Below are positions 49,001 to 62,400 of a stretch of 64,000 bases of DNA, piece after piece; position 1 is the first letter of the stretch; the number at the start of each line of letters is the position of its first letter. The notes below the pieces were generated by a model that made no database searches, was not told the origin of the DNA, and saw only the letters and a list, made by a program, of their open reading frames with translations. Source of the stretch: Mansonella perstans (taxonomy: Eukaryota; Nematoda; Chromadorea; Rhabditida; Onchocercidae); NCBI GenBank assembly GCA_037074765.1, contig JBAMDO010000231.1:21230-85229 (forward strand), given 5' to 3'. The position numbers were made by a program, and so were the translations under genes.

Positions 49001-52000
49001 TATTTCTAATTATTTCCAATAGCATGAATTTATCGAATTGCTTGGTAAGCGGTTAAGTATATTTAAGTTTCTAAATTAAAACTGGAGTGCTACTTAAGTA
49101 ATTCGGTTTTTCTTTTTTGTCAAAATGAACAAACTTTTTGGTGTGTAAAACTGTTCCAATTGTCACAGACTATTTCTTCCCCTTATTGAAATGAATTTTG
49201 CTTTTTTTTGATTTCATAAATTAATGCCAAAGGAGAGCGCAAGTGTACAATTGAGAAAAGTGGCATTGAAAGTTAAAAGATATACTCTGAGAGAAAAAAA
49301 AAATGGGAAAATATGAAAAAAGGACATGCATAAAATTTTGCCTAATGAATTTAGAATAAATAACGAATCATTCTGTCTAAATTTCTAAATAATTTTCTCT
49401 CAGCAAAAAATTCAATACATTTTAAAATTTGTAAATTCTTTTTTTTAATTCATCGCTTCCTTCTTTTACAACTTCTTCATTTCTCTGCATCGACCTGATG
49501 ATCACGTTGATTATGGCGGGAAAAACTCGAATTGTGAAAAAAAATTAATTTTTCAAAAAAAAAAAAAAAGGAATTTAAAGAAAAAACAAATAAACAATGG
49601 AACAGACAAGAAATTACTTGTTCCTATTGTTTCACTTAAAAATTTCTAACAATTTTAAACCTCTACCCCTCTAAGAATTCCGAAAGCGTTCAAAAGTCAT
49701 ACAAATTTCATAATTTAGATCGCTTTTTAGAATTTTGGACAACTGAATTGAAATTTAAAAAATTTAGGCGGATCCTAGTAATCCTACCAATCGTTGCTAA
49801 TTTTATTCATTGTAATAAAACAGCCTAAAAAAATTTTGTGTGAGAAAGTTGAGGTAAAAATGAAAATTGCACTTTTGACTTTTATTTTCTGAGTCAAATT
49901 TAAATATTAAGGTTTTTGTTTTGAGTCTAAGTATTTTGACAGGTTAATTGCAGGTGAGCGCATTGCTCTCAATTTTAATGATTTTTCTATAAATACTGTT
50001 ATTTGTTGTTATTGATGAAAAGTTTTTCTTATGATTATTAATAACTTATTCTGAACATGGAGAAAGTTCCAGGAAGTTCTTTTTTTAAAATATTAGACAA
50101 ATTTTATGAATAAATTTCGTTCAAAAAAAATGTATCATTGTCAAAATATAAAAGTAAATTATGACAACAAGATAGATCTGTGTTCCAATGAACATAATTA
50201 TTTCTTTCGGACTTGACCAATTAAGATTTAGACCATCATGTATATCTATATCTTGTAACGTTTGGGTATTTCTTGCAATAGGACAAATTAAGGCTTAGAC
50301 TATTCTATTTATTGGTAAGAGAATCAAATTTTTAAAACTCAAAAAAAATCAAATTTTTTAAAAAAAAAATTATGCCAATGTCATTTTCTTATTTTTATAT
50401 GAAAAATTTATGTAAGCCCATTCGTATAGGAGATTTATAATTCTATGTGTTTTGTTTTCTTTTTTTAGGAATTTGAACTGATGTCTTAGCTAAATAAAAT
50501 AGCCTTGCCAATGGCTATCGCCTTGATGGACCATATTTTAGTTCTCATCATGGATCACTGGCTGTGATGATCAGTTGACCACCGATTGTGGACAATTAGT
50601 TTAAATAGAAAAGAAATATTTGATAGAAAAAAAGCTGTTAATTTTTGAAAATTCAACGCAAGAGAAAAAAAGAATTATCAATTTGTAAACATTTTGCAAC
50701 TTAATTTTTTACGAATTAATAGAATAATGCTTTGTCGTCTTCAGAAGCAATTTGCATTTTCTTGTGTACCGAATTTATCTCACTAAATAAGAAAAGCAAA
50801 TTATCATTCATCGATCCAATCACTGAAATTTAAAAAATAAAATTCACTTGGAAAGTGAAGCAAAGACATTAATGAATGAATGTGAATTATTATTAAATCA
50901 TGAAATCATAACTTATTTTCAACTACTGTTTTGTAAAAAAAAAATCACAAATTATGCATTTCACTTACAAAGGCAACAAAAAATGAAACAATAAATTTGT
51001 GAACTAAATTTTGAATAATTGGGAAATATATAGTTTTAAATTGCTTTTCAAAATTTTCATTTAATTTTAAAATTCTTTCGCAAGAAAATTCAAGATTTAA
51101 TGAAAATTAATGCATTTAATCTGTGTAGCAACTTGATATTTAAATGTACGTTGAATTTAACGACTGTACAATAAAAACATTTCACAAAATTTTATTAATT
51201 CCTGTATGCATACACTTAACAGTATGTTTTTTCAATTTAAAATTTGCTTAAATTTAGCTAACAAAGATAAGTTGTTTTATTCTGAAATTACAAATTAAGT
51301 CTGTAAAGTTTGATGAAAGATGTGAAATTGAAACAGCTAGCATATTTTGTTAATATTTCGATTTGAATTTTTGTAAATATGTTTTATATATATATGTACT
51401 CAAATCTAATATTTCAATCTTACATTTATGTACATATATAAATTTGAGTGCACTTATATGTACGGAGAAATGTTGTTAGACCAATATTGTTGGATGGTAC
51501 ACGAATTGAATATTAAAAAAGAAACAGAAATTTTTAAAATTACAGAAAAGCACAAAAACACTTAAGAATAATTTTTTATTAAGCTATCAGCATTATCACG
51601 CAAGCCACAGCATCGCAATCAGAACACAAAAAGAATAAAATAGGACGAAAACTTTCCTTCTTCCTTTCCTTCCGTCCTCCTCTTTTGTTTTTTTCATTAA
51701 ACTTTTCCAGTCCTATCTTTTCTCATTTTTCTTCTCGTCTTTTTCTGCTTTCAACTCTTCAGTAAAAATAAAAGTAAAAAGTTACGACAAATTTAATTTT
51801 CGACTGACAGATTTAACTTTAATTTAATCCAAAAAAAATGTAGTTAAAAAAAATTAAGAAAAGAATGGCTGAGTGTTTCTACAAATCGTTTTTGTTACAT
51901 TATTATTGCCATAGAAAATAATTTGTTAAAATTCGAATTATTATTTTAAAATTAATGCATAAATCAATATATGAAAGGATTTAAAATAAGTTAGTTTGTT

Positions 52001-52350
52001 ATAACAAGGTTAGGTTTGTTGCGACAGTGCTACAGTAGCACTATTAATGCTACAGTAGTCGCTGAAAAGCACTATATGTAAAACGAAACGAATTCGATGA
52101 ACAGTGTAAAAAAAACTGTATACGATAATGTGCAGTAGTTTTTGAAAGAATTAAATTGTATACAAAAAAAAAAAAAATTATCACAAAATATTAAAATGCC
52201 TTATTAAACAAGCATGCCATCATGCAATAAATACTTCAGGAACTTGGCTTCAGCTTACAATTATCTTATGAAATAAATATCTTCCGAACAATTAAGCACA
52301 ATTAAGACTGTGCTATGAGAGAAATACCTCAAGAACTTGGCTTAAGCCAA

Positions 52351-52470
52351 GAGATAAAGTAAGTAATACAGTACGTCCGGGCGATAAAATAAATAAAACA
52401 GTACTTCCAAGAGGCAAAGTAAATAATACAGTACTTCCGGGAGGTAAAGTAAATAATACAGTACTTCCGA
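52351..52470. repeat. 30-bp tandem repeat, four units
   Basis: Four 30-bp units of GAGGTAAAGTAAATAATACA followed by GTACTTCCGG, with few mismatches. Because 30 is a multiple of three, one frame stays open (STVLFTLPPG-like on the minus strand). I regard that as an artefact. Confidence 0.95.
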
Positions 52471-52569
52471 TACAAATATTTGCATACTTTGATGTAGTAA
52501 TTATCATAGCAAAGGTAAGTAACTTTTCGAACAAATAGAATGAAGACTAAAATGTTAAAGAAATGAATT

Positions 52570-52840
52570 ATTTCTCTCCTCCATTTCCTTCTCTTTTTCC
52601 TCCCCCTCCTTTTTTACTTCCTCCTCCTCCTCTCTCTCTTTCTCCTCCTCTTCCACTTTCTTCCTCTTTCTCTCCTTCCTCCCCTTATTTTCCAATCCTC
52701 CACACTTCCTTTTCGGTCTTTTTCATTCTCCGCTTACAACTATTTTTATCCCTCAATCCCCTTCCCGTATCTCCTACTTTGCATTTTTCCATTTCTTCTT
52801 TATTTTCCCACTTTTTCTCTCGCGCTTCTCCTAATATCCT
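52570..52840. repeat. Polypyrimidine (C/T-rich) tract
   Basis: TCCTCCTCCTCTCTCTCTTT-like low-complexity sequence. The plus-strand open frame through it (PPPPFLLPPPP) is low-complexity and rejected as a gene. Confidence 0.93.
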
Positions 52841-53410
52841 TTCATCATTAAATGCAATAATTTTTTATTGCTGCTTTCAAGTTATAATTATTAATTCCGC
52901 TAAAATTACAAATGTCAAAGTATGAAATAATTGTTGATTAGATTCATGCATTGTTGAAATTACTAAAAATTTTCCATTCTTCAATTAAAATTTTCTCGCC
53001 ACCTTTCAATTTTCGAAATTATTAAAAAAAAACTTCGTCTTATTTTTAATTGAGCAAGCAAAGAAAATTGAGTCTTTTTTGTTATTTCAACTTTTTTAAA
53101 TCTATTCACATCAATTTATTTTTTTATTTAAACAAAACTCATAAAAATATCGCCACATCATTTCCCATAAAAAAAAAAAAACTTTCCAAAACAAAACTTT
53201 TTCTTGAAAAATTTTTCAAAAAAAAAAGGAAAAAATAAAACTAATCATAAAATGCAAATTTAAATTTGTTTGGGGAATTAAATCTTTTTTGAATGTTAAA
53301 TATATTTCCTAAATGACTAATAATAATATAATTTATGCATATTAGGAAAAAGATTATATAATGTAATTGCATTCAGTTGTAAATTTTTTTAAAATGCTTA
53401 CATGCCATCT

Positions 53411-53643
53411 TTAGGATTGAGTCATTTTTTGGAAGATTTGCTCCCAAAACACAAACATATCCGGCTGAGTGAATTCTATCAGTTCAGTGAAAGCGGCATG
53501 AGCCTGGAAAGAAATGACTCTACCCCTTACAGACTTCTATGTCGTAATAATTAGCGGGAACAAACCATATGAAGAATTCCAAGAAAACAAACCTTCACTC
53601 TTCTGTATCATAATATTTTAACACGATGGTCTAAATGCTCCAT
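53411..53643 (-). CDS. Possible very small gene or orphan exon 3' of rpl-10a
   Basis: After a good acceptor (TTTCTTTCCAG, CAG at 53506-53504) the minus strand reads 30 codons to TAA at 53413-53411: AHAAFTELIEFTQPDMFVFW, then EQIFQKMTQS. The composition is unlike the surrounding A+T-rich noise. A mini first exon 53643-53623 (MEHLDHR, donor GTTAAA) joins in phase 0, giving 37 aa. It sits about 350 bp downstream of the rpl-10a stop on the same strand. It could be a tiny protein, an alternative last exon, or chance. Confidence 0.22.
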
Positions 53644-53989
53644 CCAATCTCAAGTTTTAATAAAGAAATTTAAAAACCAAAACAATGCTTGTCAACTGAC
53701 TGCGAAGAAAACTCAGAAATCTACCACAACAATATTATCACTTGCAATTGCTGAAATTGTTCCGATATGATTCAGGATTCTATTTATTTATAATCCATAC
53801 GGAATACCATTTCTAGAATTACGTACTTTAACAATACAACTCAACCATACGTTTTTGAAATCATCTTCCAAAAACTTCATTAACTTTTAACCGATAGAGC
53901 AATACCAGGATTTTATGTACTCTGAATGGATCATAAACTTTTATCATCTTACTTAATGCAATAACAAGTGGTTGACAATAAAATAAAAA

Positions 53990-55682
53990 TCAATAAAGTC
54001 GCTGGGGTGGCCCCATTGTGCTTTTTATGTGTAGCGACCTAACATTTTGCCAATTCTTCTTTAACATCGACACAAGAAAATTGATGGAAAGCGCAATATT
54101 TGAAACGAGCTCGTCCGTGGTCATTCCAACATGCCCAATTGCAACCGACAGACATAATACCTGCAATTAAAATCATGCTCTAATAAATGTCAGAAATAGC
54201 AATCATCAGTGCTTGAGACAGACTTAAGTCATCATCTGAATAAGGAAAGTACTCACCTTTTTCATTTGAAATTTGATCGTTGAACGAATCTCCTCAATTT
54301 TGGCTACTAGCGCTTCAGAATGAGCAACGACACTTGGAAATTTACCAGCTTTATTTAAACCTGGACCAAGTATACGTGGAATTTGTTTGATCAAGGCTTC
54401 CGAAGCCAAGAATGCATCATATCCCTAAAAATGTGGAAATATTACATCTTTTTTCCAGTATTAATTGCTGATCGGTGATAATGACACAGATCTTTTTTTT
54501 AAATAGACAATGAGCAAAGTATATTAGTCCTACAAATTGAACATTTAATCAATAACACATATGTGACCAAAAGAGAGTAATGACAAAGAAGTGAATGGAA
54601 CCTTTGCCAGCTTTTTAATAAGCTTCTTGTTTTTATTCAATTTCTTCAATTCATCTGCATTCATGCAAGGTATATTGTTTGCATTAGCTTCATCGCAATG
54701 TTGCTGATCACCCAGCACACACACTTTCATATTTGGTCTTGGAATATTTTTCAACCTAAATTATAAATGTTAAGAGGAAACAAATTTCTCGAAATGAAAG
54801 GAAATATATAAGAAATTCCAATTTAAACTCCTCCGTCCTCAAATTATTTGAGACTTTGACGTAATCTAAAATTTACCCAATTAAAAGGATTACAAAAACA
54901 TTGCACCACTAAAAATCGGGCATACCAACTGAGACAGAGAGATGGAAAAGGAGTTTTTCCACGGACTCGAATTACAATTAAGTGAATTTATCGAAATCAA
55001 TCAAATCGGACATGCATGAATAATCGTCTTAAAATATGGAGGGCGTAAAATATGACCAGGAAATTCGTCAAAAAATGTTCATATCCTACCTTGCTGTATC
55101 CCATCTTCTTCTTATTTTATCCAACTTAAATGAATTTCTATTTCATTCCATGGTATTAAGTTCTCATTCCAATCTACTCTATCCTACTTATTCACCACTA
55201 TTGGAGCCATAAATGAAATTTTTGTTTTAACGCAGATTACTATGATCATTCTCCATTATCAATTCGTAATTCCTTTATTTCTCAGTTGATAACAAAAAGC
55301 GTTAACGCTTACTGTTTTGGCTATTCGTTAACATAATTAGATCGGATTTCAAACAACGAAAAAGTGCGTGAAATCCTTCCCATTATTTCAAGACTCTGGG
55401 TTAAAGTCTTCGCCGTTTATTTTAAACGACTTCCTGCTCATTTGTATCAGTATTTAGATATGATTGGAAGAGTAGGCATGATGTAGAAAAGAATTGATGC
55501 CGAATTGATGGCTGTTGATAATACCTTACGGATCCACTGAAACGCTTATCTTTCTGCGGATCATAATTCTTCAGCGCTATTTGCAATTCGACTGTTTCAC
55601 GAAACTTCCGCTTCTTTTCTTTCGATGCTTTCAACACCTCATTGACACATTCGATTAGCGTATCACGTGGAATCTTACTCAT
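53990..55682 (-). CDS. rpl-10a: 60S ribosomal protein L10a (uL1)
   Basis: Four exons, 55682-55525, 54755-54602, 54424-54257 and 54160-53990, join in phase to give 216 aa, the normal family length. It starts MSKIPRDTL and contains [53 protein letters not shown] and STIKFQMKK. It ends [15 protein letters not shown] then [11 protein letters not shown]10a is the uL1 protein of the L1 stalk that guides exiting tRNA. The exon-1 donor is GTATTA at 55524, not the nearer GTAAGG, because only this gives SVRLKN in frame. The exon-2 donor GTTCCA is weak but phase-correct. An in-frame ATG 15 bases upstream exists, but MSKIP is the family start. TTTTCCAG at 55718-55716, 33 nt upstream of the ATG, is the likely trans-splice acceptor. 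Minus-strand AATAAA at 53788-53783. Confidence 0.97.
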
Positions 55683-56067
55683 TTTGCAGTATTTCACGCC
55701 CTACTGAATAACACCCTGGAAAATTAACATGAATTATATTGTTAATCATACTCAGAACACTCTCACATCAAACACTTTGATTATCATGTACGGAGGATGT
55801 TATCATCGGTACATGCCATACAAATTAGAATCCTAAAGCACGTAAAAAAAAATTCCTAAATTAAATTCAATATTTTTTGAAAATTACCAATCAGTGGAAA
55901 ATTTCGTAAAAAAACTCATAAAAGAATACATGTATAGCGATGCATCTGAATGAAATGTATCCTAAACACGTACTATATAAGTGATGTGAGTGTATCCATC
56001 ACTTATATCACACACACACAAACACAGAAACACACTAAACAGAATGAAAAACTTGCAGTCACCAGTC

Positions 56068-56240
56068 ACCAAATTATCACCTTCAACCCCCCGTATCTAC
56101 CAAAGAACCACCTTCAACTCTCTATAGCCACCAAAGAACCACCATCAGTTCCCCGTAGCCACCAAAGAACTACCTTCAACTCCCGCAGCCACCAAAGAAC
56201 CATCCTCATCTCTCCATAGCCACCAGAGAAATCACCAGCA
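56068..56240. repeat. 31-bp degenerate tandem repeat
   Basis: About five units of ACCAAAGAACCACCTTCAAC followed by TCCCCGTAGCC, 30-31 bp each, with point differences. It is C-rich on the plus strand, unlike its surroundings. Confidence 0.9.
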
Positions 56241-58221
56241 ATACCCAAAATTCGCACTGTTTCGTCACCTGCGTTTCGAGACGCAAATTAGCTCTTGCAG
56301 CTTTATAACTTCAACAGACTTTTCGTACTAATTTAAAACACTTTTTTCTTTAATTCTTTCAACAGTAGCTGTATTTCGTTCTTCATTTCAACATCATATT
56401 TGAATATGTTGCAAGAAATTTCGATTTTTTAAATTTAACAAGTCATATTATTTACTAATTAATTAGATTTAAAAAATTTTTTCTTTTACTTTTAGAATTT
56501 TCCTTCGTACTTACTTAAAATTACTTTCCCTGTTGTTCCTTTATTTCAAACAATTGCGTATTGAAATAATTCTTTAATTTCATTGGTAGAAATATAAATG
56601 AATAAAGATGATAAGAAACAGGACAAATATGTTATTAGAATATTATTGTTCTTTTCTTTCATTTTCATTTCATCAAATATATCCTTTAATTAATCATTAA
56701 TTAAATAATATCAATTTGGATGAAATATTTGTTGTATTTTATATCTTTTTCTACAATGAATTTATTTTAGCTTCTTAACACTTTTATCTCATTAATTCAC
56801 TACTTTTCTTTTTTTTTAGAAATGATTTCAATTTTTGAATTTTCGATGTAACAAGAAAAAGAATGCTTGAGAATAATTTTCATATCTAAGAAATTCTTAG
56901 TCAATATTGCAACGAAAATTAAGTATTTGTTGAGAAGTTTAATTTTATAGCTGTGATTTGCGATTATTTCAAAAATTCTTAGCCAAATTATTCCATTTGA
57001 TCATAAATAGTTCACCAAAAACTTAAAAAAAATTAAAATCTATCGAAATTTTAACTAATTTATGAAGTAAAGATTAGTTAAATTTATTAGCCCAAATTAA
57101 TTGCCCGTAATGATTTTCAAAACTCATCTAATGCTTAGATATGAAAACATATTCAAACTCATATTTAAATATTACATGATTAATTAATAACTGATATTAA
57201 TGGTTGTGTATAACAATTGTGTATAACAAATAACAAGATGGATTGGAATAGTTGCATTTCTTCTAGAAATACTATATAACATGAAAAAAATATTGTAATT
57301 TCTATTTCGTTTTCGAATAAACATTTGATAGCTTTGAAATAAAAAAATTGATGAAAATGAAGAATTGGTTATTTTAATTACCAGAATAAGAATTGAAATT
57401 TTGCTGACCAACTATAACCAACGTGATCGATACGTCGTGGTTATCCGATCATTTAGTAAGACATTTCTATATTGACAAGTTATGGCTAACAGCTATAAAA
57501 GTTCAAATCTCTTCGGGGTCGAGATTCTGGAATGGAGAGACCCCAGAAGTTTCAATGATTCCGGATAGTTCAAAAATTACGATAAATTTGAAACGAGTGT
57601 TAATTTTCATCCAGTGATAAATATTCTAACGAATATTTGGACGAAATTAAAACAACATTTGATATAATGATACAATTCCTGATCTCCAGCCGAAACCAAT
57701 TAAGATGTCGGAGCTGAAACATTATTATTACTTTGGCAAAGGTTTCGGAAACTTGAACTTAAACTGTCGGAAAAACCAAAACAGCGTTTGATACAAATAT
57801 TTAGGTTTGAGATATACTGAAATGAATGTTGTATAAAATTCTTGTTAGGAGATCTTCTATTCCTCATTACGCAGTAAAATTTATAATCTTTTTTCCACAG
57901 CAATAATTTATTTCTCCAACATGGGGTAAGTGGTCAGTGTTGTTAATGTTCGTGGCAAGTGGTCAGTGTTGTTAACGTACGAGGCTTCCCCCTGTTCATC
58001 ATCAGTCTCTATAAACCACCATGTCTACGATAACAGAGAAAGCACCGGTATAATCGTATGTCCATGCATCTACTAATTGTCGATATCCGTATTACAAATC
58101 CTTTGTAGAACTCTATAGTGTAAACTTTTTTCAATCTATCATATATGAAAACTATTTATTATAAAAGAGATGAGAGTCAGTTGCGATCCTTAAGATTTTT
58201 ATTTCATCTCCAGTTCCCTGA

Positions 58222-58479
58222 ATTTCCCAAACTAACGGAATTACTGACGATCCAAGTAAAACAGCTCCGATTTCATTATTTTCCTATACTGATTATTACT
58301 TCAAATCAATAAACAATTTCAAGAATCGTTTCCACGACACTGAGCCAAAATTAGTGCAAGGAAATCTCGGCGAAATGAATGATTCAGTGAAAATGATACG
58401 AACACATCGAGACGATGAAGCATCAAAAGACACAATGACAAATTTACTAGTAATTCCCGCTTCATTTGTTTGTTCATAG
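58222..58479 (+). other. Unassigned 85-codon open frame without start codon
   Basis: Open from just after a TGA (58219-58221) to TAG 58477-58479. It has a polar, well-mixed composition (for example DTEPKLVQGNLGEMNDSVKM and RDDEASKDTM). A splice-acceptor-like ATCTCCAG ends at 58213, but it opens a different 33-codon frame (FPEFPKLTELL). It could be part of a decayed gene. No family is recognised. Confidence 0.2.
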
Positions 58480-59423
58480 TTTTTTTTTTATTAAAAGATT
58501 TTATAAACTTTTGTCGAAAGTTAAAAAATTTTTTTGTTTTTAAAATTTGTAATTAAATTGCTTTATTTCCAATCTTTTTTTATTCAAATATTTTTACACT
58601 TTTGTAATTGAATAATTGAATACAAATGCATTGTGTGACTTTTGCGTTTGTATAATTTGAATTTACTTACATTTTCGACAGCAAAACAAAATTCAAAATT
58701 AATCGATGATTTAAGCTCTGCCCATTAAATCAGCCATATTCCATTCAATGTACTCTTCGCTTCTCCATCTCATATACATTTCTTCAATCATTTTCGTTGT
58801 TAAAAAAAATTGAAAAAATTGATTTGTGACAAGTCACACAGCACTAAAATGTGCTTTTTTTTATTGTTCTGTGATATGTTTTTTTAATAGTGTTTACAGT
58901 GTAGTTAAATCATTTTTAACAAATTTTTCAGTCATAAACACTTGTTGCATTCTATAACGATTCTGAATAAAAAAAAAGGTATGACTAATCATTAAGATGA
59001 ACGTAAAAGTTTAATTGAAGAGCAAAGAAAAAAGCCTGAAAAATTACAACGAAATATACTTTTTTATTCGAAAAAAGCAAAGCAGATAGAAAAACCAACA
59101 TATGATTGCTTCATTTAAAACTAAAATTGCATTTACATTCCTTTAGTACTGTCTTATTAACTGAGCAACGTAGCCTAGCAAGTTAACAAAATGAATAACA
59201 ATAAATGCCTAAAATGTCGCAACATAGAATGGATGAATAAAAATAACATTTAATTGTTATCTAATAAAATGACGTTTATTTAAGTATACATTCAATTTTT
59301 TTCCTTGAATATAAATCTTTTTTTCTTTTCAAATTGCTTTTTTTTATTAAAAAGTAAAAGATAATGCGAGTTTTGGAAAGGCAAAAGAATAAAATAAATA
59401 ATTGAAGTTTTAAGTTTGTTCAT

Positions 59424-62400
59424 TTAAATTTGCTTCTTACAACAAATAAGGAAAATTCCTTGTGAACAGTAATAAATGCTTGATTGCTCATCATCAACTA
59501 GGAGGTTCACGTCACGTAATGCTTCAAATAATAAATTTTCGGTAACATATAAACATGAAAATTTATGTCCGCCAAATGAGCACCATGTTTCTTCCAATAC
59601 ACCACCCATTACAAACCAACCTGAAAAAGATTATTCATTTTAGTTGATAAATGATTGATTGTTCTCAGTCTCAGTCCTTCGCTTGTGTAATATATAGGAC
59701 AATTTTAGAATTTTCTTTGCCTTAAATTTCTATGTAATTTCACATTAAATTATTTAATTAATTACTTGAACCTTACATTACACTTATTCGTCCAATGGAC
59801 AGTAATTTTTTCTAATATAAAACACAGAAAATGATATTTTGTTCAATATTAAATTAATTAATCAGTTGTTCACGCGTCACATTCACTCAATTTGTCTGTA
59901 AGCAATACTTTTTTCTAATTAAAATAGATAAAATTTCAAAATTTTCTTTACCAAAAACTTTTGTAGAATTTCATTTTAAATATAATTGATTTACAGAGAA
60001 TAAAATATCTTTTCTCAATAATTTCTGAGAGGAAAAAATGAACGAAATTTACCCCCCGGCTTCACTTGATCCACAACATTTCGTATCGCTTCCTTATATT
60101 CCAACACACTACTACAACAGTATTCCAGGCAGAGAATAGTTACAACTACCTAAAATATTGGAATTCAATAGCAAAAAAAGTTTAGGAAAGTTTCATTTTA
60201 TTTAACAAAAGTTTTAATTAAGTCAAAAATTTTTGCTAATTCAAATGCTAATAAAGAAAATAAATATTTATCTCGAATATCATTTAAATCATTCATACCA
60301 TTTTAGTAGCTGAAATCAAGACATTATCATTAATTTAGTGTGAAATGAATAAAGAACTTCAGTATTAATTTAGTCTTCACTTACATCGAAATTATTTTGG
60401 ACATTTTTGGGAGCATCTATTGATGGCTTCTTACGGCAATCACAATAAATAATTGAACGAATCTGCAAAAAAATTAAAGTGAGTCCTAAAATTATATACA
60501 TAGCAATAATTTCATAAAATTAACAATGCTCCATATTAATTAGTTGCTAATTAATATTTGTAAGTTGTTAATCAATATTTATTAATTTATAAATATTTTT
60601 TCCCTTACTTTTTTTCTTTTACAATTTACAGACGAAATTTCTCAAAATTTAATTTATACTATTTGAAATTATAACCTTCGATTTAGCGCATTGCTCCATC
60701 TCTTTAAGTTGCAACCAACCGGAACCTTCTACCGTCGCAATCATTTTGATGGCCGGAGTCCAGTCAAATGAACTTTGACCGGTAGTCCAAAGAGATAATT
60801 CATTTCGATTTTGTGGCAAATAATCAGCTAAATATATCTGGAACATACTTTAGTGAAAGAATCTTTCATCAAAATGAACTAAGCACAACAAAAACGCAGT
60901 CTGTCATGCCCAAAATAAGCCAAAAAAATAGATTCTGCTTTGCATACAAAATGAACTAGGCATATAAACATATTTATAGTCTATTGATTCTATCAAACAT
61001 TTCATTCCGTTCTTTATAGATTTCCTGCGCATAAAAATTTGAAATTTGAAATTTTTTAGAACTGCTTTTTTTCTGGAAATTTCGTGCTAATTATGCATAT
61101 ATGAAGATTTCTTTGTGCTTTATAAAAATCAACAAATATGAAACAAAAATTCGAATAATTTCATAAAAAATTTAAAATTCTCTTATTTCGTTTTTGCTGA
61201 ATTTCAAGTTATTTCATAAAGAATTCAAAATTTCAACAATTCATTCAGTTTAAATTACCACTTACCAATCATTTCAGATTAAATTACACGTAGATTAAAT
61301 TACACGATGTTCGTCAAATTTTATAAACGTTTCTTAGCTGTTTTCTCTTCCAACAATTTCACAAATGTTTCATTCCAAAAATTGTTAAAATTTTAGAAAT
61401 TTATTTGCTAAGTTGTTCAAAAATAAAAATGCACGCATTAAATTTTTTTTTAATAATTTTTTAAACAAAATGTTTGGATTTCAAAAAATTTTGTTGTAAG
61501 AATTTGAGGATAAAATTGATGAATGATTAATTGCTTTATTGAATCTCTCTTAAAAAAACTTGCCATCTTTTCTACAAACATCGATTTATTTTATTTTTTT
61601 TTCGTTTCAAAATTTTTTTTAAATATCGATTTATGCGGATTTTTTTTTTGTTTTCATTTTTTTTTTTAGAAAAATTTTTTTTTTTTTGAACTTTATATTT
61701 CATTTAAAGTCTAGAATGTTCAACATCTGGAAGTTAAGCTTTAAAATTTTTGTCTGATAAATATTAAAGGAACAAAACAAATGAAAAAAATTTTCATTGC
61801 TTCCATTTGTCATAGCAAATATTGCACCTGCGTAAAACTTCAAATTTCGTTAAAATTTATCTGGAATGTACAGAAAAAGTAAGTTTGAGTCACACTGCCT
61901 GTTATTATCATAAGTTATTGATTTGTGAAACTCTGAATCATATTTTGTATTCTAAAATTTTTTTTGTCATCGATTAATTTAATTTCAAAAATTGTTTAAA
62001 AACATTATTTCAAAAAGAAATGAAAAATAAACGTCAGTAATATAATGTTGATGATATTTTAAAAAACGAAAAAATATTGTTTTGAAATTTTAATTCTTTT
62101 TCTCATTATTTATTTAAAGAAATTGAAAAATGAAATAAAATTTCTCGCACTCTTCTTTCTGTACATGAAATTTGCTCGTTTAATTTACTTCATTAAGAAA
62201 AATTCTTGATATTAATTCATCGCATCAGGAAAATATCCGGGTAAAAGAGAGAAAGAAGAAAAAGAAATTGTTCCGGTTTGTATGATCTCACTTACATTGT
62301 TTACTTTATTCCTGAAAACAACTGACACATGTATGGTTGGTCCAGCACCGAAATCCAACAGATTTTCCGAGTAATCGATACGTTGTGCAATTGTCGGTAA

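Larger units (their letters stand above)
46076..53410. other. Seven-kilobase region without a supported gene
   Basis: Very A+T-rich, with AATTAATTAAAT-type palindromic sequence at 47110-47310, a (TA)n run at 48289-48302, an inverted repeat around 51400-51470 (ACTCAAAT / ATTTGAGT), a 30-bp minisatellite at 52351-52470 and a polypyrimidine tract at 52570-52840. Segments near 46340-46600 and 50480-50610 are less A+T-rich but have no open frame I can defend. Confidence 0.5.
55683..59423. other. Intergenic between rpl-10a and the NNMT-like gene
   Basis: Both flanking genes are on the minus strand. The region holds a 31-bp tandem repeat (56068-56240), a GGGGTC/GACCCC stem-loop (57513-57550), a 25-bp tandem duplication near 57930-57977 (GGTCAGTGTTGTTAA twice), and a less A+T-rich stretch at 57400-58480 with open frames but no convincing gene. 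The NNMT-like gene's AATAAA (minus) is near 59348. Confidence 0.5.

Noticed and set aside
52563..52925. 120-codon Pro/Leu/Ser ORF
   Set aside because: Low-complexity translation of a polypyrimidine tract.
55950..56219. 89-codon plus ORF over the 31-bp repeat
   Set aside because: Driven by the tandem repeat. A 31-bp period cannot encode a regular peptide repeat and there is no splice context.
57513..57550. GGGGTC/GACCCC stem as a tRNA-like or terminator element
   Set aside because: No cloverleaf, anticodon arm or T-loop can be built around it.
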